Positions 10,801 to 21,554 of a stretch of DNA of 64,000 nt are shown piece after piece. Numbering within the stretch: position 1 is the stretch's first letter; each line of letters starts with the position of its first letter. Made by a program: the position numbers and the translations under genes. This DNA comes from Parelaphostrongylus tenuis (Eukaryota > Nematoda > Chromadorea > Rhabditida > Metastrongylidae), in NCBI GenBank assembly GCA_019055375.1, contig JAHQIW010004484.1:54573-118572 (forward strand). Direction: 5' to 3'. The notes beneath the pieces are model-generated. The model saw nothing but the letters and a program-made list of their open reading frames with translations, ran no database searches and was not told where the DNA came from.

Positions 10801-13800
10801 ACGTTTTCATGAGTCAGGAGGTATTCAGTCGCATTTAGTGTGGAACAAATTCACTAGCGAATGCTTCGCAAATTCATCTTCATTAAGCATCATTTCCATA
10901 CTTTGCTTGCTTTCCGATTTATTTGCGTTTTGGTGCTTCTCACCCTTCAATCGGCCGTATAGGTCGTAGCCATTCCAACGGTAATTTGAATGATACGAAA
11001 TGTTTTCTAACAGCATGATTGCGTGTTCCTGTAATGATGACTGCGTTTTTCGTCTTTTTCGAAGCTTCTCCATGCTCTTTTGAGCTCTGTAAGCCATTAA
11101 ATCTGGAACCAAGTCATCCATGATGCTAATTTTTGTATCAAGACAGCATTTCGATACTATGCGAAATTGTTCCATTGAAAAAGGGGTTATGAACAAGAAG
11201 CGTTTCTCACGAGCATCGTCATTTTCATATTCAAACGCTGATTCATTTTTCAACTAGCAAGATCGACATCAGCGGACATTTGTTTCTTTTGAGCGGGATT
11301 TGAAAATATTTTTTTACATTATTAGGCACTTTATTGTCCGCATTCAGAGTGTTTTTTTTCTTGCACTGTGCGGATCCCAACACTTCTAGCATTCAATAAT
11401 TTTTCTTCTTCTTTTGAACGTCGTAAAATACTGATTAAGCGCGTGTCCTTGAGATCTCGAGGATCGCCTGGCTGTGGCGTTCCATAGAGCGTTCGTTGTT
11501 GAGTGCCGGAAAGCGTGAGGAATTGGCGTTCGGCCCCATGCGCGCCGCGTTGAGCATCACAACCACTCGGCCTCGTCCTCGCCCCCCCCCTGTTTGCTAA
11601 TATAAAGACAAAAAATCATCAAACGCAAGTCTGTTGTTCCTTCACTACGTCCTTAGTCCTTTCTAAATTAGTAAAATGAAAGTAATATGGTGATGTAAAG
11701 TGATATTTTAAAGATTTTTTCTATATCCTTGTATATATGTTTTACTACACAAAGCCTTTCTTGAATCTTGTTTACCGGTATTAATTTTCTCCATCATATG
11801 GTTTTTGTAAGAATTCCCTGTGCGATAGAAATTGTGTTAGAACGCGATATTTGTCATTGTTGTGTAAGGTTCCTTTTTGTAGAACAGGACGGCTGTCTCG
11901 TTTTACACTATCTCATCCTTACATTGTGGGGAATGACACGTGAAGAATATGGGCAGTGTGACGAAATCTGACTAAGATTTCTGGAAAAAACCTCGCTTTT
12001 CATGCAACAATTCCACGATATTATCCGCTCGACTACTGAAGCAATATGTAGAGCTTGACAGGAGTACCGTCATCGGCATTTGATGTGCATTCAACGCATT
12101 GAACAATTATGTGTTCGTGCTGCATTGAAATGTAAATATGAAGCAAAGATGGGCGTTAATGACATAGGAGAAGATGGTAACAATGAGACGAGAAGGAGGG
12201 AAGACTGAACTCAAATAAAGCGCATGTGTCTTCAACGAAAACCTGAAGACCAAGTGATGAACTGTTATTTGCTCATGCTAACCTTCTGTGTTTGTAATTT
12301 GTAAGCGCTACTTGTCTGTTATAAGCCACAATGGAAGGTTCAACCTCTTTACTAGACCGGGACTTTTCGTAAAAGTGTAAGTAATCGTTTGAAAGCTTCA
12401 GATCTTTGGCTACTGCCGCATATGCTCCTTTTTTGAAAAAGTCCTTTTTATAACGCTGTAACAGGAAGAAAGTGTTTGCGTTTCTTACACGCATATTTCT
12501 CGCAGGATAGAACTGTTCCCTGGAGATATGAGTAAATATTCGATAGCTTAAGTTTCGCTGATTCCAGTGCTGTGCTTATTTTCTAGAAATGCCGTTTCAT
12601 TCCAGTGGTGTAGCAAGGAAATTAAGATTAACTTTTATTTGTTGGTTAGTGTGTGTGTGTTGGGGGGGGGGGGGGGGGCTGGCAGTGCATTCCACTTTGC
12701 AATCGACCGATCCCGTTGGCGCGTTACATATGTGGAGTGCGATTTGGTTATCCAATTGGGAATTGTTTTTCCGCTTGAACGGAAGCTTTAGATAAAACGA
12801 ATGATTCTGATGATACAAGATTTCCTCTAAACGCTCATACGCTTTTCGTGCTTCCAGCGAAGTTATACCAGAATGCGCGCGGACGGTATAAAACAATTTT
12901 ATTTATGCTACAGGGGTTTTTTTTTCAAAAAAAAAATGTGGACGTAGCGTTTAGCAAGAGATTTGAGCCTTCGAGTGATTGCTAACACTTTTACGAAAAG
13001 CTCTTATCCATCGAAAGGGGTCGGAATTTTCATTTGTCGCCTTATAGCAGACAAAACTACTTTGTATACAAGATGTGAATTTTGCAATAGTGCTTGCGAT
13101 GTTGTTGTACACGAAAGAGAGCAAGCGTGAACGCTTGCGATGCAAACGAATGAGCGGGAATTACATTAGAGACTGTTACAATTCGTTGAATGCTATCCAA
13201 GACTACGAACAAGTCAAATAGATGGTACGTCATCACTAGTTGTGCGGACCCCAGCACATATTCCAAATGGTATATTGCTGGTCGTGCTTATGGTAATAAT
13301 CCTTGTTTTCTTGATGTAACCTTACAGGGGCTTCTCAAGCTCTCCATGATGTCGTTTCCAAGGATGGGTTTCGGCGACGGATCCTCGGCCGGGCTTCCTA
13401 ATAGTTGACTCGGAAATGGTGTTAGACCGAAATCAAAAGCAGAGGTAGAAAATAAGCTGACCGCTCACGGATAATGTAGAAGCCGAAATCCGAAATAAAT
13501 AGCGGATTATAATAAGTATTCAAGATGTGCAGTTTGTGGCCCATGCAAAAGGCAGAGCCCACTGGTTTTTTGTGGTTATCATTATATCATTTGGTGTTCT
13601 CACACCTTCCGTCTTCTCTAACATCGAAGCATCCGCCTATGTTTCCATATCTTTCGGACACATTATGTGTATGATTAACTCTTGTGTAGTGGAGAGGATT
13701 CGTTCATTATCTATGAACGGTAATATCAACTTTGTGCATAGTTTCGTATTATAATAAGAAATGTATTTCTTAGGCTTTCCCATGTTTTTTATGCTGCAAT

Positions 13801-14286
13801 TCGTCCCACCGTCCAGAAACGATTGTTTATATGCATAGCGCATCGGCTTTGCTTATCCGTGGGCCAGACCCACTGTAAATTCTACTTGGGCAAGCTGTTG
13901 ATTGACTAAAGAAAGTCAAGCAGAAAAGCTCTGCTCGATAGAATAGGCTAGAAGAAAGCCGTGTGCATTAGAATTAACGTGTACGATTTGGAACGTTCAA
14001 TAGCACACATATTGGAATCAATATGCATTGTTGTTGGGTTTAGGTTAAGAAGATATTTAGGTCATCTAGAAGCGCTGATAAAGCGGGAAGAAAACAGACC
14101 TTATGTTTAGCATTCTTGGAAATACTAGATCTTTCAGGTACGATTGCTCGAGTGTTCACATCTGTACAAGAGACTGGTGATGGTTTGTTGATCATCTCTT
14201 ATGTGCTTTCGGCACTTCTTAATGCTGTTCTCTTTGTGCAATTCTTTCTGTACTGGAGTGATGCAAAGCGTAAGAAAATCCGTTAG
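4814..14286 (+). CDS. mpdu1: Mannose-P-dolichol utilization defect 1 homologue
   Basis: PQ-loop family membrane protein needed in the ER for use of dolichol-linked mannose and glucose in N-glycan and GPI synthesis. Seven exons agree in phase throughout: 4814-4919, 4991-5103, 6722-6807, 6876-6984, 7976-8152, 9792-9870, 14138-14286 (819 bases, 272 residues; human about 247). The start is the ATG at 4814, giving LYDLLHFVFPRNCFEEL, which matches the human N-terminus. First PQ-loop: LSRVLGVGIT...VPQILKIFNAKNAK. Later hallmarks are LTMLQASAIPIIVISK, NYKDRSTGQLS and ARVFTSVQETGDGLLIISYV, ending in a basic AKRKKIR tail typical of an ER membrane protein. No frame breaks. Introns 4 and 6 hold mariner derivatives, and the last intron is 4.3 kb. 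Confidence 0.93.
5160..5940. mobile_element. About 770-bp foldback element (family F1) in MPDU1 intron 2
   Basis: Ends are inverted relatives: left AACCATTCGAAAGCACAAAC...GGCTACTGCGCTACATGGCC, right GGAGCACGTAGCGCAGTAGC...AGAGATTCAAACTTTC. The core CTTTTCGTGCTTCCAGCGAA recurs in the copies near 12340-13030, 23030-23780 and 33745-34600. No protein-coding frame was recognised inside, so it looks non-autonomous. Confidence 0.6.
5945..6480. repeat. Fragment of a second foldback family (F2)
   Basis: Contains GTCATTCGATAGCTCAAATC...ATGGCCCTCTCAGTGCGCTG, phrases shared with 37895-38620 and 55360-55985. Boundaries are approximate. Confidence 0.4.
7066..7652. mobile_element. Mariner-family deletion derivative in MPDU1 intron 4
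   Basis: Starts AGGTCGTTCCATAAGTTTTG and ends CCAAAACTTATGGAGCCACC: imperfect inverted ends flanked by TA. Long terminal regions mirror one another (TTGGTGTACAACTTGCCTAT against its inverse near 7520-7545). Confidence 0.7.
7675..7915 (+). repeat. SINE S2 copy, longer form
   Basis: Head CGCTTGTGGCGCAGTGGTTAGAGGTGCTCTG, then TGGCTCGATGCCGTGCTC, then the S2 body (TTGGTACCAGACTTGTCTGC, CATTGTAAAGGCCAATTTGC) ending in CCTCAGGAATCATCGGTCAACG. Confidence 0.65.
8253..8722. mobile_element. Foldback element (family F3)
   Basis: Left arm about 8253-8385 and right arm about 8560-8722 are inverted copies (GAGCCATGCATGTGG against CCCACGTCGCATGGCTC; ATAGCCAATCCTC against GAGGATTGGCTAAAG). Related single arms lie at about 19093-19280 and 27160-27260, and the cleanest copy is 27650-28036. 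It sits in the MPDU1 intron between 8153 and 9791. Confidence 0.6.
9060..9350 (-). repeat. SINE S2 copy, reverse strand
   Basis: Reverse S2: body with GGCCTTTACAATGGC and CCTCCCAGACAGTCAGGTAC, head seen as GCACAGCACCTTTAACCACTGCGGCACAC at the right end. Confidence 0.6.
9908..10494. mobile_element. Mariner-family deletion derivative in the last MPDU1 intron
   Basis: Left end AGGTCGTTTCATAAGCTTTG, right end CAAACTTATTAATCGATCC. The same long mirrored terminal regions as the 7066 copy surround a short non-coding centre. Confidence 0.65.
10495..10824. other. Intron spacer, nothing recognised
   Basis: Part of the last MPDU1 intron; no repeat or gene could be delimited. Confidence 0.4.
10825..11253 (-). 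CDS. Unrecognised 142-codon open frame antisense within MPDU1 intron
   Basis: Open on the minus strand from a TTG at 11253 directly after an AG (GATCTTGCTAG), so it could be a terminal exon and not a complete gene; the first ATG is further in. The product is charged and soluble-looking (MDDLVPDLMAYRAQKSMEKL, then a K/R-rich RKRRKTQ stretch), ending FHTKCD. I recognise no family. Its amino-acid composition looks more protein-like than the random frames nearby, but no partner exon was found upstream. It could be a nested gene, a retrocopy or chance. Confidence 0.35.
   Translation of the reverse strand: MKNESAFEYENDDAREKRFLFITPFSMEQFRIVSKCCLDTKISIMDDLVPDLMAYRAQKSMEKLRKRRKTQSSLQEHAIMLLENISYHSNYRWNGYDLYGRLKGEKHQNANKSESKQSMEMMLNEDEFAKHSLVNLFHTKCD
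11352..11585 (-). repeat. SINE S1 copy, reverse strand
   Basis: Shows TCTCGAGGATCGCCTGGCTG and GAGCATCACAACCACTCGGCC, the reverse of the S1 body and head, ending in a C-rich run at about 11580-11590. Confidence 0.65.
11586..12339. other. Intron spacer
   Basis: AT-rich MPDU1 intron sequence. No conserved gene or delimited repeat seen. Confidence 0.4.
12340..13035. mobile_element. Foldback family F1 copy
   Basis: Left AATCGTTTGAAAGCTTCAGA...AACGCTGTAACAGGAAGAAA, right CACTTTTACGAAAAGCTC at about 12986-13003. It holds a run of about 17 G at 12662-12678 and the shared CTTTTCGTGCTTCCAGCGAAG core. Confidence 0.6.
13036..14137. other. Remainder of the last MPDU1 intron
   Basis: No supported gene. 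Short open frames on both strands lack recognisable domains. The acceptor for the last MPDU1 exon is TAGATCTTTCAG at 14126-14137. Confidence 0.45.
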
Positions 14287-14471
14287 CACATGCTTCAGAG
14301 TCATATTCTTCTTTTTTTTTTTTGATATTCACTTTGGAAAGAGGATCACTTTGTTTGCATCAAATTTTGTTCACCTGTTGTCACCTGAGTCGTTAATCGT
14401 CGAATAACTCAAGCGGGACCAGTGTAGTTTTCATTTGACCTTGTCAACAATTGTTTACCAGACAATCCATC

Positions 14472-14477
14472 AATAAA
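14472..14477 (+). terminator. Likely polyadenylation signal of the MPDU1 homologue
   Basis: Canonical AATAAA 186 bases after the MPDU1 stop codon, in AT-rich sequence. Confidence 0.5.
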
Positions 14478-14530
14478 GTATTTTGTGCTCAAATCGCTCT
14501 TAATGTGACGGTCAAATTTCAGATCAGTAC

Positions 14531-14881
14531 TTATATTATCGTGATAGCGAGGTTATAGTAAGTCTTGCGGGAATCAATATCCAATTTTAACAAGTATTTT
14601 GAGGTGACATAAATGGACTCAGTAAAGTTGTGGTCTGGGACGAAAGCTATTCTAACCTTCGGTCGAGTTTTCGCTAACAAGAAACAAGTTTTTCCAATCC
14701 ATTCGCATACAGTTCTGGATGTCTGGGGCAACGAAAGTGTTGAAGGTAGTTTCGGTCTCGGCCTTGTTTTCTGAAGCATCTCTCTAACACGGTATTGTCG
14801 AGATGATGGCTGAAGATTTAATTCCCGTGAGATGAGAGATTTGGTTACTGTGCTGGATAAGGCAGAGTTTCGAAAGCCCAA
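14531..14881 (-). CDS. Unrecognised 116-codon open frame
   Basis: ATG at 14881, stop at 14531; basic and proline-containing (LQKTRPRPKLPSTLSLPQTS). It has no known motif, no clear splice partners, and starts just past the MPDU1 3' end on the opposite strand. It may be chance. Confidence 0.25.
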   Translation of the reverse strand: MGFRNSALSSTVTKSLISRELNLQPSSRQYRVREMLQKTRPRPKLPSTLSLPQTSRTVCEWIGKTCFLLAKTRPKVRIAFVPDHNFTESIYVTSKYLLKLDIDSRKTYYNLAITII

Positions 14882-15407
14882 TTTGTTCGACTTTTGCAGC
14901 GTTGATAGTACAACCTGTGACTGTTTTCATGTGAAGTAATTGCTTTTCTAATAGCCCATGTCTATCATAATCGTTAAACTATTTTATTTATGCCCAAACT
15001 TATGGGGGGTACTTCTTATCTGCAATCGTTTGCGCGGGTTCAGGAAGGTATCTTGGATCAAATCACACTACTAAATTGTGAGTATGACCTTTCGGTTCAA
15101 TTTTGGATTTAAAAGTCGCTCAGAAGATCGCGGTGCAACCACTGAGGAAATTATCGCCGACGTAGGGAGCGTCGAAATATGGTGGAGGAATGGTCGTTCT
15201 GAAGAAACACCGACGATACCTCCACACGGCTATTCTTTTGATTGTCATTCGATTCGCGCTGGATTCATTTGACTAGCGTCTTTAATTTTGCAGCTTTCTT
15301 ACATGCTTTGGAACACTTGAGATGCTTACAGTGCACCCTTCTGTATGTCCCCGAACGGTTGGCTTATATTCCTCTACAGGCTTGCAGCTAATCACAGTTC
15401 ATCGTCG

Positions 15408-15662
15408 TCAGTAGTGAAGAACACCCTCGATCTTTAACACTTCTAAGATCGAATTCACTGCGACAAAATTTTCTAAACCAACATCGACTCGTGCATTTGT
15501 TGATATCACGTGAGCTTCATAAGTCATGAATGCTTCGAGTCGTTTGAGCCGCGTAAGTCTGAGTAAATTCGTAGAATAGACTATTTGTCCAGTTTTTTGT
15601 TTTGACTTGTAAAATGCTACTTTTTCATTTTTTTTATAAACACAGTTCATTTTGGGGTTCAA
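15408..15662 (-). CDS. Unrecognised coding-like segment, possible last exon
   Basis: An 84-codon frame beginning right after an AG (CTCGCATAG) on the minus strand, reading NFVAVNSILEVLKIEGVLHY to its stop. An acceptor at the frame start suggests an exon, but no upstream exon was found and the family is unknown. Confidence 0.25.
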   Translation of the reverse strand: MNPKMNCVYKKNEKVAFYKSKQKTGQIVYSTNLLRLTRLKRLEAFMTYEAHVISTNARVDVGLENFVAVNSILEVLKIEGVLHY

Positions 15663-16011
15663 CTATGCGAGACAAAACTAAGTGCAACGAGCTTTGCAAT
15701 ATATACTACACTATTCGGTAGAAAAGTAATGTTTTAAAAGGTACAAGGAAAACGGACTCATTAATGTGACATTAATTTTCAAAACAACCTAATAGTTTTA
15801 CTACGATGACGATAAGCATTGTTAAAGTAGAATATCCGTCGTTACTCCTGGATTTTTCCGAAAATTGGGCAGGAATTTTGTTGATTACTGGCGAACAATT
15901 GGAAATGATTATAGGATAGTAGCAAACCGGCAAAAGCAGGTGAGATTTAACATTCAAACATATGATATTTTGAACTTTTGAAGAAATAGTGTTATGTATA
16001 TCTTTCATAAA

Positions 16012-16660
16012 ATGTTTATTCGAGGAATCTATGCCACCGGATTAAGTGGTCTGGTGTACGCATATTCCACAAGTCCTTCCGAAGCGAGTATGTTCGATGA
16101 GTTACGTGAATTGCGTCAAATAATGATAGTTCTACCAGCTCCAGTACATAGTAAGGAAAGTGGTAAGCTCATTCATTCATTCCTCTCCTAATTTTGAACA
16201 AAAAATGTGATATTTTCTAGATGTCGAGTTTGCAGAGAGGTCCATATTACTATCTCAAGACCAATTACATTATCATAATTTGTGGTTTTTCTCGTTACTT
16301 GTTCGATTTGACTATGACAAAGCAGTAAGTATTTACACGGTTCTCTTTGCTAACTTTTTCTGAAGCAGTGGTCAATCCTGTTTTTTTTTGAAGCAAGAGT
16401 TAGCCTTGACACAAACTATTGTGGAACATGACGCTTGATGTTGATACATCGGTAGCCCATCGTGAGTTATTGTGAACGCCAGATATGTATTCAATCACCT
16501 AAACGATGCTGGTATTGTTAGTTTTATTTTCTGTGCCAGACATTTTTCCGATAGACCAGCTATCTTTTTTTTAACTAAAGAAGTTCTGTGATGAGAGACC
16601 ATGAATATGGCATACTTTTCCCACTTACAGGTAGGGATATACGAGTCACTTCAAGAGAGG
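16012..16660 (+). CDS. Small unrecognised protein with an N-terminal membrane segment
   Basis: Three phase-matched exons: 16012-16162 (ATG at 16012; a second in-frame ATG at 15994), 16221-16324 and 16631-16660. The first gives MFIRGIYATGLSGLVYAYS, a short basic-then-hydrophobic start like a mitochondrial or membrane anchor, followed by FDELRELRQIM. The second gives LLSQDQLHYHNLWFFSLLVR and FDYDKA, and the third VGIYESLQER before GTAAGA. The donors GTAAGC, GTAAGT and GTAAGA and acceptors TTTTCTAG and CACTTACAG are good nematode sites. The 3' end was not found. I do not recognise the family. Confidence 0.5.
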
Positions 16661-16690
16661 GTAAGAATAATTCTAGAGATTGGATATTCA
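16590..16690. repeat. Diverged direct repeat, first copy
   Basis: About 90 bases (GGCATACTTTTCCCACTTACAGGTAGGGATATACG) recur in diverged form near 17650-17745 (GGCATACTTCTTTGCACTTATAGGTGAGGATATACG). The first copy holds the third exon of the small gene above, so the second may be a decayed exon duplicate or both belong to an unlisted repeat. Confidence 0.45.
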
Positions 16691-17314
16691 AGGAATCTTT
16701 TTTTTTCTTCTCCTAATAGTTGGGTCCTTGATTGGCCCGACTTTGCTGGTAACGCCGGTTTCAGAATAATTTTCATCTGTTTCCTTCTCACGCAATCGTC
16801 ATCTATGGTGGAGGTCTGCTTCGAATATGCTGACGTGCGCGAGGTACATACCGTATCAATGAAATCGTTTTCATCTGCGATCGGAGATGCTAGACGTTAC
16901 TTCCATTGGACGATGATGAGAGTTTTTGTCAAAAAGTTATACTTTTTTTGCTCGCGTTAATATGGTCAATTTCCTATCAAGCGTGCCATTAGCAGGCTAC
17001 CATGTCATCGACCATCTTCTCCATTCTCAGAGAAATTTTTCGTGGGAGTATTATGCTTTAGAAAGCAGTCCTACGGAACGGCTCCAACTCTCACTCTCTT
17101 ATTCCGAGTACTCCTATCCTGTACTCATTTCTGTTCGCCGTTCCCAGTCTGGCTTCGAAGTCTCCAGCAACAATTTATATAAACTTTTCGTTGCGAAATA
17201 CTTCTCTAAACTGGTTGTAGAACGCAACGCGTCTGTTTTGCTCTGATCAGTTGTACAAGTTGGTGAGAAGTTGCTGAAGATACTTTCTCTTGACGCGTAG
17301 TTGGGAAACGAAAA

Positions 17315-17552
17315 ATCGTCAAAGGAGTTGATAGGATCTCGCATGAGGTAGTCTGATGGGAAACGGATGGACGTTCGACAAAGTCACTTCCACCGACATC
17401 CTTTGAGGGAACACTCCTAATTCTCCAATGACAATGGGTCCATCATCTAATAGGCGTATGTCGGTCTCGTTGCTTTTGGTCTCCTTCAGGACGATCAGAC
17501 GGAATATGGTGCGACCGACAGCCTCAAGAAGAGCTTGGAGATTGGCATCTGA
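17315..17552 (-). CDS. Unrecognised exon-like segment on the minus strand
   Basis: Directly after a good acceptor (AGTGTTCAG) the minus strand reads for 75 codons without an ATG: LQALLEAVGRTIFRLIVLKE, then IRLLDDGPIVIGELGVFPQR and VEVTLSNVHPFPIRLPHARS, to a TGA near 17320. In-frame reading past that TGA, and an overlapping frame (MRDPINSFDDFSFPNYASRE, down to 17114), both stay open and protein-like, so the end of the exon is uncertain: a frame break, a nonsense change or an unseen donor. A further coding-like minus-strand stretch lies near 16690-16810. The family is not recognised. Confidence 0.4.
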
Positions 17553-18278
17553 ACACTAGTTATGTAATAGGTGTGGCGCAGAAGCAGTCTTTATAGCGTG
17601 TTTTAGGTTTTTTTCATAATTACGTTTTTATCAAGTAAAGAAGTGAGTGGTATTAGAAAAATCATAGGTATGGCATACTTCTTTGCACTTATAGGTGAGG
17701 ATATACGGGTCCCAGGACAAGAATCCTAAAGATTGGATCTGGAGCTAATTCTTCAAGAAGATTTAAGACGTGGGGTTTCTCGGAGGGTGGTATCGACTGA
17801 GTCAAAAATCCAAGGATTATGATATTAATCAAGATGAATTTGCTCATCTCCCATATTAAGTGATAGTTTAGCTCCTCTTCATTTTGTTTTGTCTCTCATA
17901 GTGCGGTAGTTGTTTTTGTATCTTATTGGTAGCTAATACGGACAAAAAGAGTTTATCTAATATTTCTATGATTGTTAAATTGGTTGTTATCACTGTTTCT
18001 ATCTATATTGATCGGCTAGCTGTTTTGCAATTCTTTTAGCAGCTAGTACGGTAAGAAAGAATTTCATCTGTGATTCATATAGCTATTACAGTTTATTGCA
18101 ACAGATGTGCTATAAACATATGGGTATATTATGGCACTAAATGCTTCACAGCTTAAAATAAACATGAGCAAAGTAGGAGATAAACACATACACGTCGCAT
18201 ATGTTATGATCTTCAAATACCAGTATCACCTGCATAAATGCTATCATCTGCGAGGTAGAAAAAAAAATGGATATGAAG
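17553..18278. other. Spacer between the minus-strand segment and the TMEM104-like 3' end
   Basis: AT-rich; contains only the second copy of the 90-base direct repeat near 17650-17745. Confidence 0.4.
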
Positions 18279-21200
18279 CTAAAACCGAAAACCAAGAATG
18301 TTGAATGTAACCATAATGACAGCAAATGCGGACCAGACAAATATTGCATATGGCCAGTTGTTGGATTGAAAGGGACTAGCGTACTTTTTCGGCACAGGAA
18401 AATTGAGCACACTCTTCGCATACCTTCGCGACCTCATAATCAGTAAACATGGAATGAGGAATTGTACTGCAACACCTAGAAATATGTTAAAAGTTTCGTA
18501 TTCGACTTCAGCCATTGGTGCATATTGGGTTGGCAAGAAATCTTCCGAACTTTTTCGTCCTTGTTGTTTATTCTCCATGCTTTTAGGTTTTTATTTCTAC
18601 TGTCGTCTAGAGCAGCTTCTTGCGGTTATTTTGATATAGAACACTTATACATTTGTTTTGAAATGGAGTTGTCCCGAGAGTCAAGAAGATTCTTGTTGTT
18701 ACACGAGTATTGTCAACGATGGAGAGGTCTCAATTGCATTCAAAACTGCGTGCTAGTCAATTTCTTGGCGTCAAATATCCATTTTCAGCCTTGGATTCAT
18801 TAAAACAATAAAATTGCAGTTTTCCCAATAGTTGTGTGGCCCCAGGCTTTGTTAATCTGGTGGAAGTTTCAGCAGCACTTGAACCCAAACGATATTTGTG
18901 TAGTATCAACAAACGTTTTTGCTATCGTGACAATTCTATCTTAGAACAAATATGTAAGTGTTATATATGAAATTAACAGTAAGAAGCTACCTAAACGATA
19001 GTACAAATAAAGAGACCTAAACGCATGAAAAATAATTGATTAAAACGAAAAAGTCCGGTGAATTTCTTGGTAACCTAATACATTGTGGGATCTCATAATT
19101 ATTATTTGAGCCAACATGTCATGAGGTCTGTCATGGGCTCTTGTACAGCCCGATGGACATGTTACGGCCTTGGCAGCCTCGCTAGTGAGGCAGACCCTTC
19201 GTCTTTAGCCAATCCTCTCGGGGTTCTCCAGTCCCCTTAGAGTACGCGACAACGAACGATTTACACGTGTCGTCTTATCCTGTAGTAAAATCTTTCAGAT
19301 TTCCCTGGTTCTTGTCCCCATCAAGTTCATTTTGAGCTGAGAGATGTTAGTTTGAAATCAAAAATGGGCCGTTATTTTTGCACTTTGCAAGAGGAAATCA
19401 ACTCATGTTGGTCTCTGATTGTTAAGTAATGCTCTTAGCATTTAAAGTTGGAAAGATATGAAACAAGAATCAGAACTTGAGAAGTGTCCAAAAATGTCTT
19501 GCCTTTACATTTCACCTTTTGTTTTGCTTCTTACTTTGCTTACCTGGATAGCTTCCTGTTACAGCAGCTAACAAAAGAACATCATCCGTCATTAGGCTAA
19601 TTATTGTTGGTAACGTTATTACGAGAATCGGAACAACTATGTCGTACAGCTGAATCTAAGTGAATTAGAAATTGAGTATTTGAGTGACAGATACATTTTT
19701 TTCTGCAAGGCCAAAAGCACACTGTCACAAGAGAAACTAACTGCACTTTTCAGTAAAACTGTTAATTTACAAACGCAAATGAATTGGATTGGAGAGATTT
19801 TGAACTAGCATAGATGATTACACGATCACGAGAAGTATGTGATATTTGTTGTCCTTTCTGCACATTCAAAATATGACCTTTACGAGACTTCTTTGCGATT
19901 ATTCAGAATAATCTGAAGACTTACACTATCATAATGAATGTTTCGCCGCAGTCTAGAGTCATGTTCATCCTCGTCTTGTGAAAGCAACTCTTCCTCGGAG
20001 AAATCCCTAAATCCCTCCATGTTCTGAGAGGTAAGTGTTAGGTAACATTCTTATGGCATTTGAAAGTCACGCAAGTATAGGAACTCACCGAGAATTTCTA
20101 GGCATCATCATATCACGAACAATATCGCGAACAATCCGCACATTATTAATAAGTGTAATGCCAACAATAGGATAGTTAGTTGTTAAGGTGAATACGGGAA
20201 ACAATGCTAAGAAATGGTCACAGATCAAATAAAACAACGAATTTAAATCATCATGAAGAAAGTTGAGGGTGTAGACATCCTGAAAAAGTTTATTGAGAAG
20301 GTGAAAGCAGTCTAACTCAACTCATACACAGAGCATTTTTGTAATGAACAAAATTTGAGATGTGAATAGAACTTTTCTGTGATCACATATTCCTGTCAGT
20401 TTCAAGTTTTGTGGCAAAAAAAAATTATAATCCCATTAGAGTACCCATTTCGTGGCTCGGATTCTCATTACTAGTCAGAAGATCTTTTGAATCTGATTAG
20501 AATTTTAGTAAGATCTTGGACAATCATCAAATAACTTTCAAATCATACCTGTACTTTTGCGAATGCGAAAGAACCGGTTAGGGAAAGAGTGAAGTAAAAT
20601 GATATGACCAGTACATATACACAAAAAAGTTTCATAAATACTCTTGATTTAGAACTGAAAATGATAAGTTCTTTCCCTAGTAGATGATTCAGATATATAA
20701 CTAAGTAAAATTAATACCTCATAGGTGTTATTAGAGACGGAAGGCTGTGATGACACATGAAGGCATAAACTGCAACTCCAAAAAGGGAGCCAAAGCCATG
20801 AACATTCACTGTTGGAGGATTTCCGGCAATCCCGTTCGTCATAATTTGCGCAGAAGCCAGAACGATCATCAGAATAAAAGCTAAATGGTAAAAAAAGGCC
20901 TCCTGCACAGGGTATCAATTCCTCTTCGAATATATCTTGAGCCAGCTATGGCACCAAGATCTCGGGTGTTCACCATGGATTTTCCAAGCCAGCGGCTCGT
21001 GAATCAAAGCAGGTTCAAGAAAAATAACCCGACCAAGTTTTTGAATTGATCTGAATCTAAAGCTCACCTGACCAGCGGGCGATTGTCGTCGCAAGTTGTA
21101 CATATTTAGTTTTTGTTATACCAATGAGGATCATGGGAGTACACACCATTACAAACAAAATGACACAAAATCGATACACTGAAAATAGGATTTGAATAAA

Positions 21201-21517
21201 ATGTGGCTCGATGAAGTGATCAAATCAACCAAATGAACAGATTCCCACCTATGAATCGAGTGAAAAACGTTGGCCAGTTATCTCGACAATGATCAGAAGG
21301 TAGAACATTAGATGTGTTCACACGTGCACTATAAAAGAAAACTTATACAATGAAAATTGAAAGGAAAAATACTACTTTACCATATGATATTCATCAATGA
21401 TTTGGAACTGTGGTAGAATATATGGTTAAGTCACCAAAGAGGTAAATATTCAGTGCAAGATAACTGAAAATTACTCCACTTCGACCAAGGAACATCGAGG
21501 CCATTTGACTCTAAAAA

Positions 21518-21554
<37 letters not shown>

